From positions 346,632 to 410,631 of the forward strand of contig FR890375.1 in NCBI GenBank assembly GCA_000432835.1: DNA of 64,000 nucleotides, written 5' to 3'. Numbering within the stretch: the first letter of the stretch is position 1; the number at the start of each line of letters is the position of its first letter. Below the pieces are notes generated by a model that saw only the letters and a list, made by a program, of their open reading frames with translations, ran no database searches and had not been told where the DNA came from. Positions 1 through 8,992 of the stretch are shown here, piece after piece. The position numbers were made by a program, and so were the translations under genes. The stretch is from Clostridium sp. CAG:417 (GTDB lineage: Bacteria > Bacillota_I > Bacilli_A > RF39 > UBA660).

Positions 1-87
1 CCAGTTAAAGAAAATATTTCTATTGAAGAAGCTAATGAAATTAAGGCTAAGCTTGAAGAAGCTGGAGCTACAGTTGAAGTTAAATAA
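1..87 (+). CDS. rplL: 50S ribosomal protein L7/L12, C-terminal end
   Basis: The window opens inside this gene. The last 28 codons, ending at TAA, read PVKENISIEEANEIKAKLEE and then AGATVEVK, the terminal helix and strand of the L7/L12 C-terminal domain that binds translation factors on the ribosomal stalk. It is partial only because of the window edge. A strong terminator follows, and the methyltransferase gene and rpoB come next, as in the rplL-ybxB-rpoB order of Bacilli. Confidence 0.93.
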   Translation, partial: PVKENISIEEANEIKAKLEEAGATVEVK

Positions 88-107
88 TTTAATTAACTTT
101 CAAATAG

Positions 108-136
108 CAAGTTACTTATGGTAACTTGTTTTTTTA
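108..136 (+). terminator. Intrinsic terminator after rplL
   Basis: An 8-bp perfect stem CAAGTTAC/GTAACTTG with a 5-nt loop is followed by an uninterrupted run of eight T. It closes the ribosomal protein operon before the promoter at 168. Confidence 0.9.
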
Positions 137-167
137 TAACAATAAATTAATAATTTTTGCTTCACTA

Positions 168-196
168 TTGACAAATTTTACAAAGTGGTGTATTAT
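168..196 (+). promoter_or_regulatory. Sigma-A promoter for the leader peptide / ybxB unit
   Basis: TTGACA, a 17-nt spacer and TATTAT: near-consensus. Transcription would start near 203-205, just upstream of the AAAGGAGA ribosome binding site of the short leader ORF. Confidence 0.85.
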
Positions 197-211
197 GGTT
201 TTTACGAAAGG

Positions 212-250
212 AGACAACTATTTATGTGTATAAGTAGTTGTCTTTTTCTT
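212..250 (+). terminator. Terminator-like attenuator overlapping the leader peptide
   Basis: A 9-bp perfect stem AGACAACTA/TAGTTGTCT with a 14-nt loop is followed by TTTTCTT. It starts only about 8 nt after the predicted transcription start and contains the start of the leader ORF, so ribosome occupancy would directly compete with hairpin formation. Read-through would reach the methyltransferase gene and possibly rpoB. Confidence 0.7.
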
Positions 251-256
251 TGTTAG
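224..256 (+). CDS. Candidate cysteine-rich leader peptide (10 aa)
   Basis: ATG to TAG encoding MCISSCLFLC, preceded by a strong AAAGGAGA about 9-10 nt upstream. Three of ten residues are cysteine. The first half of the ORF lies inside the terminator-like hairpin at 212-243, the usual arrangement of a translated attenuator. Its translation is inferred from the ribosome binding site and placement; no family is known to me. The next gene starts 8 nt after the leader stop, so translational coupling is also possible. Confidence 0.5.
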   Translation: MCISSCLFLC

Positions 257-264
257 AGGTAATT

Positions 265-852
265 ATGGGACAATATTTTACTAATGATAATAGCATTCCG
301 AGTAAACTTGTGAAGACTAGAGCAGTTGTATTAAATAACAGTTTTATATTTTATACTGATAATGGTGTGTTTTCTAAGGATGGCTTGGATTTTGGAAGTC
401 GTTTGTTACTTGAAAATATTCCATTAACAGAAATTGGTGAAAGTTTACTTGATGTTGGGTGCGGTTATGGTGTTTTTGGAATAGTTTTAAATAAAATTTT
501 AGGCGTTAAAGTTACGATGTGTGATGTTAATAGGCGAGCGTTACATTTAGCAGAAAAAAATATTAAAGAAAATAAATGTAGCGATTGTTCAGTTATTGAA
601 AGTAATTGTTATCAAAATATTAATTCTAAATATTCCACTATTATTACTAATCCACCAATTAGGGCTGGTAAAAAAGTAGTGTATGAAATTTTGGAGGGAG
701 CAAAAGATTATTTGCTTCCTGGTGGAAGGCTGTTTTTTGTTGTTCGGAAGGAACAAGGTGCTAAATCGATTATATCCGACATGCAGAAAATATATAATGT
801 AGAAGTATTAGAACGAAAAAAAGGATTTTTTATAATTAAGTGTACTTTTTAA
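265..852 (+). CDS. Class I SAM-dependent methyltransferase, RsmC/YbxB type
   Basis: 195 residues beginning MGQYFTND when the ATG preceded by TAGAGG is used; an upstream TTG would run through the leader hairpin and is rejected. The protein has the SAM-binding motif LLDVGCGYGVFG, the acidic end of strand 2 (CDVNRRAL) and the catalytic motif TNPPIRAGK, typical of RsmC-like guanine-N2 methyltransferases acting on 16S rRNA. The single-domain length and position between rplL and rpoB match Bacillus ybxB. The exact target base is known only by analogy. Expression probably depends on the promoter at 168 and the attenuator at 212. Confidence 0.85.
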   Translation: MGQYFTNDNSIPSKLVKTRAVVLNNSFIFYTDNGVFSKDGLDFGSRLLLENIPLTEIGESLLDVGCGYGVFGIVLNKILGVKVTMCDVNRRALHLAEKNIKENKCSDCSVIESNCYQNINSKYSTIITNPPIRAGKKVVYEILEGAKDYLLPGGRLFFVVRKEQGAKSIISDMQKIYNVEVLERKKGFFIIKCTF

Positions 853-881
853 TTGACTTATTGGCAAGTTTGTGCTAATAA
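853..881 (+). promoter_or_regulatory. Probable rpoB promoter
   Basis: TTGACT begins directly after the methyltransferase stop codon; a 17-nt spacer leads to TAATAA. The -10 is imperfect, but position and spacing suit a promoter for rpoBC, with about 65 nt of leader before the rpoB start. Confidence 0.5.
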
Positions 882-950
882 TATAAATTGGCAACGTATT
901 ATTTTTTATAAATATGTTCTTTGAATTTATTATGTATAGGGGTGAAATAT

Positions 951-3900
951 GTGTCATATAAAATAGTAAATTGTGGTGGCCACCGAGAGAGAAGAAATTT
1001 CTCTAAAATTCGTAATGCATACGAATTAAAAGACTTATTAGAAATTCAAAAAAAATCATATCAATGGTTTATTGAGAAAGGAATTCAAGAAGTATTTCAA
1101 GATTTATTTCCAGTAGAAGATTTTTCTGGTACTTTTAAGATAGAATTTGGGGATTATCATTTTGAAGAACCAAGATTTTCTATAAAAGAAAGTAAAGATA
1201 GAGAAACTACTTATTCTGCACCTTTAAAAGTTGAAGTTCGCTTATTTAATCGCGAAACTGGTGAAGTTAAAGAACAAGAAATATTTATGGGTGATATGCC
1301 TATAATGACTGATTCTGGTACTTTCGTTATTAATGGAGCAGAGCGTGTTATTGTATCACAGTTGGTTCGTAGTCCAAGTGTTTATTTTAATCATGAAATT
1401 GATAAAAATGGACGTGAACTTATCACTTCTCAAATCATACCTACACGTGGTACTTGGTTAGAGTTTGAAACTGACGCTAGAGATATATTATATGTTAGAA
1501 TAGATCGTACTAGAAAAGTAACTTTAACAACTTTATTACGTGCTTTTGGACTTTCTAGTGATGATGATATTTATAATATGTTTGGAAGAGATCTTTATTT
1601 AGAAAATACTATTAGTAAAGATTCTACTAAGAATACTGATGAAGCATTAATAGAAATCTATGAAAAATTAAGACCGGGTGAACCTGCAACATTAGATTCA
1701 TCAAAAAATAATATTATTACACGTTTCTTTGACGAATTTAGATATGACTTAGCTCGTGTTGGACGTTATAAGTTTAATAGAAAGCTAAATGTTGTTGATA
1801 GATTACTTGGACAAACTTTGGCAGAAGATATCATAGTAGATGGTAATGTTGCATTTGCTAGTGGGACTGAAGTTACTAAAGCAAATTTAGAAGATGTTAG
1901 AGTTGCTTTAAGTAGTGGATATGGTGTTAAACAAGTTAAGATTAATGAAGATTTGGATTCTTATGATAAAGTTCAAATGATTAAAATTGTTGATCCTTCT
2001 GATAAAGGTAAAACTATAACCGTTATTGGTAATGATCAAACTATAGATGTTAAACGTCTTACTATTTCTGATGTTTATGCCTCTATTTCTTATTACTTAA
2101 ACCTATTACATGGAGTAGGTAACTATGATGAAATCGATCATTTAGGAAATAGACGTGTTCGTCAAGTTGGAGAACTTTTACAAAATCAATTCCGTATTGG
2201 TGTTTCTCGTATGGAAAGAGTTATTCGTGAAAGAATGACAACTCAAGAAATGGAAGAAGTTACCCCTAAAACTTTAATTAATATTAGACCTGTTACTGCT
2301 TCAATGAAAGAGTTCTTTGGTAGCAGTCAATTATCACAATTCATGGATCAAACTAATCCAATTGCAGAACTTACTAATAAACGTCGTTTAAGTGCTTTGG
2401 GACCAGGTGGTTTATCTAGAGATAGAGCTGGTGTAGAAGTACGTGATGTTAATAGTTCTCACTATGGTAGAATTTGTCCAATTGAGTCTCCAGAAGGACC
2501 AAATATCGGACTTATTACAAGTTTAGCTAGTTATGCAAAAATTGATGAATATGGATTTATTATGACTCCATATCGTAAAGTTGAAAATTCTAAGATAACT
2601 GATGAAGTAGTATATTTAACTGCTGATGAAGAAGAAGATTATATTATTAGTCAATCTACTGTAGGAACTAGTGATGAAAATATAATTACAGACGATTTAG
2701 TCAATGCTCGATTCCGTGGAGAAAATATTTTAGCGAAACCTGAACAAGTTGATTATATTGATGTTAGTCCTCAACAAGTTGTGTCTGTTACAACAAGTTG
2801 TATTCCATTCTTGGAACACGATGATGCTACACGTGCCCTTATGGGTGCTAACATGCAACGTCAGGCTATGCCTTTATTAAAAACAGAAGCTCCTTTCATC
2901 GGAACTGGTGTTGAACATATTGCAGCTAAAGATTCTGGAGTATGTATAGTAGCAAAAGCTGATGGTATTGTAGAATATGCAGATGCTAAAAAAATAATTG
3001 TTAAGAATGCTAAGGGTAAAGATACTTATTATTTATCTAATTATGAATTAGCAAACTCTAGTATTTGTAGTCATCAAAGACCTATTGTTAAAGTAGGAGA
3101 TAAGGTTGAAGCTGGAGTTACTATTCTTGCAGATGGTAATAGTACTGATAAGGGTGAACTTGCCTTAGGTAAAAACATGACTGTTGCATTTATGACATTC
3201 AATGGTTATAACTATGAGGATGCTGTAATTTTAAATGAAAATTTAGTAAAAGATGATGCTTATACTTCTCTTCACTTAGAGGATTATGAGATGCAATGTC
3301 GTGAAACTAAATTAGGTCCTGAAGAGATTACTAGAGATATTCCTAATGTTAGTGAAGAAGCCCGTCGTAATCTTGATGAAAACGGAATTATAGCTATTGG
3401 TACAGAAGTAAAAGAAGGAGATATTCTAGTTGGTAAGGTAACTCCAAAGGGAATGGCTGAACTTACTTCTGAAGAAAAACTATTACATGCGATCTTTGGT
3501 GAGAAGACTCGTGAAGTAAGAGATACTTCTTTAAGAGTTCCTCATGGTGGAGATGGTATTGTACACGATATTAAGATTTATTCTCGTAAGGATAATGATG
3601 AATTACCTGCCGGAGTAAGTAAAGTAATTCGTGTATATATTATTCAAAAGAGAAAGATTCAAGTAGGAGACAAGATGTCTGGACGTCATGGTAATAAGGG
3701 TGTTATTTCTTTAATTCTTCCACAAGAAGATATGCCATATATGCCAGATGGTACTCCAGTTGACATTATGCTTAATCCACAAGGTGTTCCTTCTCGTATG
3801 AACTTAGGACAGGTTTTAGAGTTACATATGGGTATGGCTGCTAAGAAATTAGGTGTTCATGTTGCAACTCCAGTATTCGATGGTGCTCATATCGAAGATA

Positions 3901-4577
3901 TCGAAGAGATGATGGCTGAAGCTGGAATGGATCCAGATGGAAAGACAGTATTATATGATGGTCGTACTGGTGAGCCTTTTGATAATAGAATTTCTGTTGG
4001 TGTTATGTACATGATTAAATTACATCACATGGTTGATGATAAATTACATGCTCGTAGTACTGGACCTTATTCATTAGTTACTCAACAGCCACTTGGAGGT
4101 AAAGCTCAATTTGGTGGTCAGCGTTTTGGGGAAATGGAAGTTTGGGCATTATATGCATATGGTGCTGCACACACATTACAAGAAATGATGACAGTTAAAT
4201 CTGATGATGTTGTTGGACGTGTTAAAGTTTATGAGTCTATTGTAAAAGGTAATCAAATAGATGAAGCTGGTGTTCCAGAATCATTCAGAGTTCTTATGAA
4301 AGAGTTCCAAGCATTAGGATTAGATATTTCTATAATTGATGATGAAGGTAAAGCTCTTGAATTAAAAGATATTGAAGAACAAGAAGACAAAGAAGAATTA
4401 AAATTATCTATTGATGAAGTAGAATCATCGCCTGCTAAAGTAGTTGCTGATAGTGTTATTGAGGATGATGACGAAATAGAAGAGGACGACGAAGGCATTG
4501 ATAGTGAAGAGTTTGAAGCTGAGTTTGATAGCTTAGATGATATAGATGATGAAATAGAGGAAGGAGAAGATTTCTAA
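951..4577 (+). CDS. rpoB: DNA-directed RNA polymerase subunit beta
   Basis: 1208 residues from a GTG start preceded by TAGGGGTG (VSYKIVNCGGHRERRNF aligns with the usual N-terminus; an upstream in-frame TTG has no ribosome binding site). All landmarks are present: the rifampicin-pocket segment QFMDQTNPIAELTNKRRL, the GPGGLSRDRAG and PIESPEGPNIGL motifs, and GDKMSGRHGNKGV near the active site. The position equivalent to E. coli His526 is Asn (codon 2376-2378). The last roughly 70 residues form a very acidic Asp/Glu-rich tail after the conserved C-terminus. rpoC starts on the final base of the stop codon, so the two subunits are translationally coupled. Confidence 0.98.
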   Translation: MSYKIVNCGGHRERRNFSKIRNAYELKDLLEIQKKSYQWFIEKGIQEVFQDLFPVEDFSGTFKIEFGDYHFEEPRFSIKESKDRETTYSAPLKVEVRLFNRETGEVKEQEIFMGDMPIMTDSGTFVINGAERVIVSQLVRSPSVYFNHEIDKNGRELITSQIIPTRGTWLEFETDARDILYVRIDRTRKVTLTTLLRAFGLSSDDDIYNMFGRDLYLENTISKDSTKNTDEALIEIYEKLRPGEPATLDSSKNNIITRFFDEFRYDLARVGRYKFNRKLNVVDRLLGQTLAEDIIVDGNVAFASGTEVTKANLEDVRVALSSGYGVKQVKINEDLDSYDKVQMIKIVDPSDKGKTITVIGNDQTIDVKRLTISDVYASISYYLNLLHGVGNYDEIDHLGNRRVRQVGELLQNQFRIGVSRMERVIRERMTTQEMEEVTPKTLINIRPVTASMKEFFGSSQLSQFMDQTNPIAELTNKRRLSALGPGGLSRDRAGVEVRDVNSSHYGRICPIESPEGPNIGLITSLASYAKIDEYGFIMTPYRKVENSKITDEVVYLTADEEEDYIISQSTVGTSDENIITDDLVNARFRGENILAKPEQVDYIDVSPQQVVSVTTSCIPFLEHDDATRALMGANMQRQAMPLLKTEAPFIGTGVEHIAAKDSGVCIVAKADGIVEYADAKKIIVKNAKGKDTYYLSNYELANSSICSHQRPIVKVGDKVEAGVTILADGNSTDKGELALGKNMTVAFMTFNGYNYEDAVILNENLVKDDAYTSLHLEDYEMQCRETKLGPEEITRDIPNVSEEARRNLDENGIIAIGTEVKEGDILVGKVTPKGMAELTSEEKLLHAIFGEKTREVRDTSLRVPHGGDGIVHDIKIYSRKDNDELPAGVSKVIRVYIIQKRKIQVGDKMSGRHGNKGVISLILPQEDMPYMPDGTPVDIMLNPQGVPSRMNLGQVLELHMGMAAKKLGVHVATPVFDGAHIEDIEEMMAEAGMDPDGKTVLYDGRTGEPFDNRISVGVMYMIKLHHMVDDKLHARSTGPYSLVTQQPLGGKAQFGGQRFGEMEVWALYAYGAAHTLQEMMTVKSDDVVGRVKVYESIVKGNQIDEAGVPESFRVLMKEFQALGLDISIIDDEGKALELKDIEEQEDKEELKLSIDEVESSPAKVVADSVIEDDDEIEEDDEGIDSEEFEAEFDSLDDIDDEIEEGEDF

Positions 4578-7500
4578 TGATAGAAGTAAATAAAATAAAG
4601 GCTTTAAAAATTGGTATAGCTTCTCCTAGTAAAATTAGGGAATGGTCTTATGGAGAAGTAAAGAAACCTGAAACTATTAATTATAGAACTTTAAGACCTG
4701 AACGTGATGGACTTTTCTGTGAAAAGATTTTCGGACCTACAAAAGACTTTGAATGTGCTTGTGGTAAATATAAGAGAGTTCGTTATAAAAATATAGTATG
4801 TGATAGATGTGGAGTTGAAGTTACTCGTTCTAAAGTTCGTCGTGAACGTATGGGACATATAGAACTTGCTTCTCCTGTTTCTCATATTTGGTTCTTTAAG
4901 GGTGTTCCTTCTCGTATGGGATTAATCCTTGATATGAGTCCAAGAGATTTGGAAGAGGTTTTATACTTTGTAAGTTATGTAGTAATTGATAAAGGAAATG
5001 CTCCTTTAGAGAATAAGCAAACATTATCTGAAAAAGAATATCGTGCATATTATGAAAAATATGGTAACGGATTTAAAGTTGGTATGGGTGCTGAAGCAAT
5101 TAAGGAATTGTTAAAGGAAGTTGATCTTGAAAAAGAAATTAATGAAATTGAAAAAGAATTAGAAACTGCTCAGGGTCAAAAGAGAATTCGTTTAGTAAAG
5201 CGTTTAGATGTACTTGATGCTTTCTATAAATCAGGACAAAGACCTGAATGGATGATTCTTGATTGTATTCCAGTTATTCCACCTGATTTAAGACCTATGA
5301 TTCAATTAGATGGTGGTAGATTTGCTACTAGTGATTTAAATGATTTATATAGACGTGTTATTAACCGTAATAATCGTTTAAAGAAGTTAATTGATTTAGG
5401 GGCTCCTGGAATAATTATTCAAAATGAAAAACGTATGTTACAAGAAGCTGTTGATGCATTATTTGATAATGGTCGTCGTGGTAGAAGTGTAACTGGTGCT
5501 GGTAATAGACCTTTGAAATCATTATCTAGTATGTTAAAAGGTAAACAAGGACGTTTCCGCCAAAACTTATTAGGTAAACGTGTTGATTATTCTGGACGTA
5601 GTGTTATCGTAGTTGGTCCATCATTAAAGATGTATCAATGTGGTATTCCAAAAGAAATGGCACTAGAATTATTTAAACCACATGTTATTAATGGATTAGT
5701 AAAACGTGATATTGCTCATAATATTAAAGCTGCTAAAAGACTTATTGATAATAGAGATCCATTGGTTTGGGATGTTGTTGAAGATGTTATTAAAGAACAT
5801 CCAGTATTATTGAACCGTGCTCCTACTTTACATAGATTAGGAATTCAAGCGTTTGAACCAATTTTAGTTGGTGGAAAAGCAATTCGTCTACATCCACTTG
5901 TTTGTCCAGCTTTCAATGCGGACTTTGATGGAGACCAGATGGCTGTTCACGTTCCACTTTCTGAAGAAGCTCAAGCTGAAGCTAGATTGTTAATGTTAGG
6001 ATCTAATAATATTTTACATCCAAAATCTGGAGATCCAATCGTTACTCCTTCTCAGGATATGGTTTTAGGTAATTACTATATAACTATGGAAAAGGCTGGA
6101 GAACATGGTGAAGGAAGATTGTTCAAAAATTCTAATGAAGCTTTGATGGCTTATGAGAGAAGAGAAATTACTCTTCATACAAGAATTGCATTACCTGTTA
6201 GTTCATTTAAACATAAGTTGTTTACTGATGATAAGAAAGATAAGTACTTAGTTACTACAGTTGGTAAGATTAAATTTAATGAAATTCTACCAGACTCTTT
6301 CCCATTTGTTAATGAACCAACTGATGAAAATATTCAACAAATTACTCCTAGTAAATATTTTATTGATCGTGGAAAAAATATTCCTGAAGAAATTGCTAAA
6401 ATGCCACTTGTAAAACCATTTGCAAAGGGTGCTTTAGAAAAAATAATTGCTCAAGTATTTAAACGTTATAAAACAACAGAAACATCTATCATGCTTGATA
6501 AGTTAAAAGATTTAGGATTTAAATATTCAACTTTAGCTGGTATCACAGTTAGTATGAGTGATGTTGCTACTAGTAGTAAAAAACAACAATTTATCGATGA
6601 AGGTCAAGCTATTGTTGATAAAATTAACAAACAATATAAACGTGGTTTAATTACTGAAGAAGAACGTCATAACAAAGTAATTGAAACATGGTATTCTGTT
6701 AAGGATAAGGTTCAAGCCGAACTTGAAGAAATTTCTAAATTAGAAGTTGATAATCCTATATTTATGATGATGCATTCTAAAGCTCGTGGTAACATTTCAA
6801 ACTTTACTCAGGTTGCAGGTATGCGTGGATTAATGCAGAAGCCAAATGGAGACCCAATTGAAATTCCAGTACTTTCAAACTTTAAAGAAGGTCTTTCCGT
6901 TGCAGAATTCTTCTTGTCTACACATAGTGCTCGTAAAGGATCTGCCGATACAGCATTAAAAACTGCTGACTCTGGATATTTAACAAGACGTTTAGTTGAT
7001 GTTTCTCAAGATATGATTGTTAGATGTGCTGATTGTGGTACTGATCAAGGTGTTGTTGTTCATGACTTTATTAATGAAAAAACTGGTTCTGTTATTGAGG
7101 GATTATATGATCGTATTGTTGGTCGCTTTGCCAATAAAAAGATTATTAATCCAGAGACAAAAGAAGTTATCGTTGATAAGTTAGAAATGATTACTGAAAA
7201 TAAGGCTGAAAAAATAGTTGCAGCTGGTATTAAAGAAGTAGAGATACGTACAATTTTAACTTGTGGTGTTCAAAATGGTGTATGTCAAAAATGTTATGGA
7301 CGTAACCTTGCTACAGGTAATTTAGTAGAGATTGGTGAGGCCGTAGGTGTAATGGCTGCTCAATCAATTGGTGAACCTGGTACTCAGCTTACAATGCGTA
7401 CTTTCCATACCGGTGGTGTTGCTGGTGGAGAAGATATTACTCAAGGTCTTCCTCGTGTTCAAGAGTTATTTGAAGCTCGTAATCCAAAAGGTAAAGCTAC

Positions 7501-8209
7501 TATCGCTGAAATCGATGGTAAAGTTACTAAGATTAAAGAAGATCACGGAAAATATAAGATAAGTATTACTAATAAATTAGAAACAAAAGAACATGTTACT
7601 AATTATGGATCTAAATTGTCTGTTGAAAAAGGCGATGAAGTTAAATGTGGTGACAAGTTAACTGAAGGTGCTATTAGTCCTAAAGAGTTGCTTGATGTTA
7701 CTGATCCTATTACTACTCAAGAATATATCTTGAAAGAAGTTCAAAATACTTATCGTTCTCAAGGTGTTGATATTTCCGATAAACATATCGAAATAATAGC
7801 ACGTAGAATGATTTCTCGTATGAGAATAATTGAAGGTGGAGATACTAAATTCTTACCTGGATCATTAGTTAACTTCTATGATTTTACAAATGGAAATAAA
7901 GATGCAGTTATTCATGGTAAGAGACCTGCTAGTGGTAAACCAGTTTTACTTGGTATTACTAAGGCCTCTCTTGAAACAGATTCATTTTTATCTGCAGCAT
8001 CATTCCAGGAAACAACAAGAATCTTAACTGATGCCGCTATAAAAGGAAAAGTTGATGCCTTAGAAGGTTTAAAAGAAAACGTTATTATTGGTAAAGCAAT
8101 TCCTGCTGGTACTGGTATTAAGGATTATCAAGATGTTGATTATACATTAGCAAAAGAATTTATTGATGAAGAACCTTTAGAAAGATTAGAAGATCAATTT
8201 ATGGAATAG
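4577..8209 (+). CDS. rpoC: DNA-directed RNA polymerase subunit beta'
   Basis: 1210 residues, beginning at an ATG overlapping the rpoB stop by one base, with AAGGAGA upstream. It carries the N-terminal zinc ribbon (CACGKYKRVRYKNIVCDRCG), the catalytic magnesium motif NADFDGDQMAVH around residue 446, the bridge-helix/trigger-loop region, and the second zinc site built from CADCGTDQG and CGVQNGVCQKCYGR. Length is typical for Firmicutes. It forms the clamp and half of the active site of RNA polymerase with RpoB. Its last codons form the upstream arm of the terminator at 8203. Confidence 0.98.
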   Translation: MIEVNKIKALKIGIASPSKIREWSYGEVKKPETINYRTLRPERDGLFCEKIFGPTKDFECACGKYKRVRYKNIVCDRCGVEVTRSKVRRERMGHIELASPVSHIWFFKGVPSRMGLILDMSPRDLEEVLYFVSYVVIDKGNAPLENKQTLSEKEYRAYYEKYGNGFKVGMGAEAIKELLKEVDLEKEINEIEKELETAQGQKRIRLVKRLDVLDAFYKSGQRPEWMILDCIPVIPPDLRPMIQLDGGRFATSDLNDLYRRVINRNNRLKKLIDLGAPGIIIQNEKRMLQEAVDALFDNGRRGRSVTGAGNRPLKSLSSMLKGKQGRFRQNLLGKRVDYSGRSVIVVGPSLKMYQCGIPKEMALELFKPHVINGLVKRDIAHNIKAAKRLIDNRDPLVWDVVEDVIKEHPVLLNRAPTLHRLGIQAFEPILVGGKAIRLHPLVCPAFNADFDGDQMAVHVPLSEEAQAEARLLMLGSNNILHPKSGDPIVTPSQDMVLGNYYITMEKAGEHGEGRLFKNSNEALMAYERREITLHTRIALPVSSFKHKLFTDDKKDKYLVTTVGKIKFNEILPDSFPFVNEPTDENIQQITPSKYFIDRGKNIPEEIAKMPLVKPFAKGALEKIIAQVFKRYKTTETSIMLDKLKDLGFKYSTLAGITVSMSDVATSSKKQQFIDEGQAIVDKINKQYKRGLITEEERHNKVIETWYSVKDKVQAELEEISKLEVDNPIFMMMHSKARGNISNFTQVAGMRGLMQKPNGDPIEIPVLSNFKEGLSVAEFFLSTHSARKGSADTALKTADSGYLTRRLVDVSQDMIVRCADCGTDQGVVVHDFINEKTGSVIEGLYDRIVGRFANKKIINPETKEVIVDKLEMITENKAEKIVAAGIKEVEIRTILTCGVQNGVCQKCYGRNLATGNLVEIGEAVGVMAAQSIGEPGTQLTMRTFHTGGVAGGEDITQGLPRVQELFEARNPKGKATIAEIDGKVTKIKEDHGKYKISITNKLETKEHVTNYGSKLSVEKGDEVKCGDKLTEGAISPKELLDVTDPITTQEYILKEVQNTYRSQGVDISDKHIEIIARRMISRMRIIEGGDTKFLPGSLVNFYDFTNGNKDAVIHGKRPASGKPVLLGITKASLETDSFLSAASFQETTRILTDAAIKGKVDALEGLKENVIIGKAIPAGTGIKDYQDVDYTLAKEFIDEEPLERLEDQFME

Positions 8210-8230
8210 GAAACTATTCCTTTTCTTTTG
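8203..8230 (+). terminator. Intrinsic terminator after rpoC
   Basis: Stem GGAATAG/CTATTCC with a GAAA loop, followed by TTTTCTTTT. The 5' arm overlaps the rpoC stop codon. Confidence 0.9.
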
Positions 8231-8231
8231 C

Positions 8232-8260
8232 TTTACAAAGGGAATATTATTTAATAAAAT
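8232..8260 (+). promoter_or_regulatory. Promoter of the 8281-8855 cassette
   Basis: TTTACA, 17 nt, TAAAAT, lying immediately behind the rpoC terminator. It gives the two small genes that follow their own transcription unit. Confidence 0.7.
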
Positions 8261-8280
8261 GATATTGGGTGACTAAATTT

Positions 8281-8442
8281 ATGAAAAAAATAAATCAAAA
8301 GGGATTTGGAATGTCAACTATGATTGCTATTATAGCTATACTAATATTATTTATAATTATTTTTTCAATCATAGCGTATAATAATGGTTTAGAGAAAGAT
8401 TCTCCTAATTCTATTTATGAAAGTACAGAGGAAAATGATTAA
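8281..8442 (+). CDS. Small membrane peptide with pilin-like N-terminus (53 aa)
   Basis: ATG with GGGTGA 8 nt upstream; 53 codons ending at TAA. The N-terminus reads MKKINQKGFGMSTMIAI, then a single strongly hydrophobic helix to about residue 33, and a polar, acidic tail. The short basic leader with KGF followed by a long helix resembles class III (prepilin-type) signals, but the usual Glu at mature position 5 is absent. The stop overlaps the ATG of the next gene by one base, so the two are coupled. Function unknown; it may be a membrane partner of the DUF600-like product. Confidence 0.6.
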   Translation: MKKINQKGFGMSTMIAIIAILILFIIIFSIIAYNNGLEKDSPNSIYESTEEND

Positions 8443-8855
8443 TGAATAAGGAAGAAAGTTATGCAAAAATAGCTTCTTTATTAGTTAGTATTATGCCTAC
8501 AAAATGGGAGCAAGTCGTTTTTTCTCTATTAGTTAGAAAATGTATTGTAAATAATAATCAGGCTATTAGTAAAGAATTTCAATGTAAATGTATAAAGCAA
8601 AATTCGAAGAATATAATTAATATTGTTGAGGCAAGTGAAAATAATTTTTCAGTACAAGATATTATTCTTGATATTATGGGTTTGTTATATAATTTATATA
8701 ACGACAGTTCTAAAGATAGTGATTGGAATTTTATAATGTTTAAATTATATAGTAATGGTCAATATGAAGTTAAAGTTTTTAGTAATATTGATGATAGATT
8801 TGATGCAAAAATTATTAATAATACAGTAGATAAGTTTTTGATTACTGAAAGTTGA
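8442..8855 (+). CDS. YezG/DUF600-like protein
   Basis: 137 residues. The start SYAKIASLLVSIMPTKWEQV matches the 'I...L...MP..WE' opening of the YezG/DUF600 family, and SDWNFIMFKLYSNGQYEVKV corresponds to its conserved 'W....F.....G.f.v.f' strand region. Family members are known as immunity proteins for LXG/YeeF-type toxins in Bacillus. No toxin is encoded nearby, so this would be an orphan immunity-like gene or one with another role. It is preceded by AGAGGA, coupled to the membrane peptide gene, and ends at TGA just before the str operon promoter. Assignment rests on motif resemblance only. Confidence 0.55.
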   Translation: MNKEESYAKIASLLVSIMPTKWEQVVFSLLVRKCIVNNNQAISKEFQCKCIKQNSKNIINIVEASENNFSVQDIILDIMGLLYNLYNDSSKDSDWNFIMFKLYSNGQYEVKVFSNIDDRFDAKIINNTVDKFLITES

Positions 8856-8863
8856 TTTTTTTA

Positions 8864-8892
8864 TTGACTAATTAGTTAGATAGTGTTATATT
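8864..8892 (+). promoter_or_regulatory. Promoter of the str operon
   Basis: TTGACT, 17 nt, TATATT, near-consensus, about 100 nt ahead of rpsL. The leader holds a 9-bp hairpin (arms 8910-8918 and 8925-8933) followed by TTTATTTAAA, which could act as an attenuator, though its T-tract is weak. Confidence 0.85.
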
Positions 8893-8992
8893 ATTGTTGC
8901 TTATAGATGAATTTTGCATTTTTGTGCAAAATTTTATTTAAAGGGTAGTATGATACACCAGGATATGTGTCAAGAAAGGAGATATATATTAT

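Noticed and set aside
4253..4498. Ser-rich minus-strand frame under the rpoB tail
   Set aside because: Antisense of the acidic GAT/GAA-rich tail; no ribosome binding site or recognizable protein pattern.
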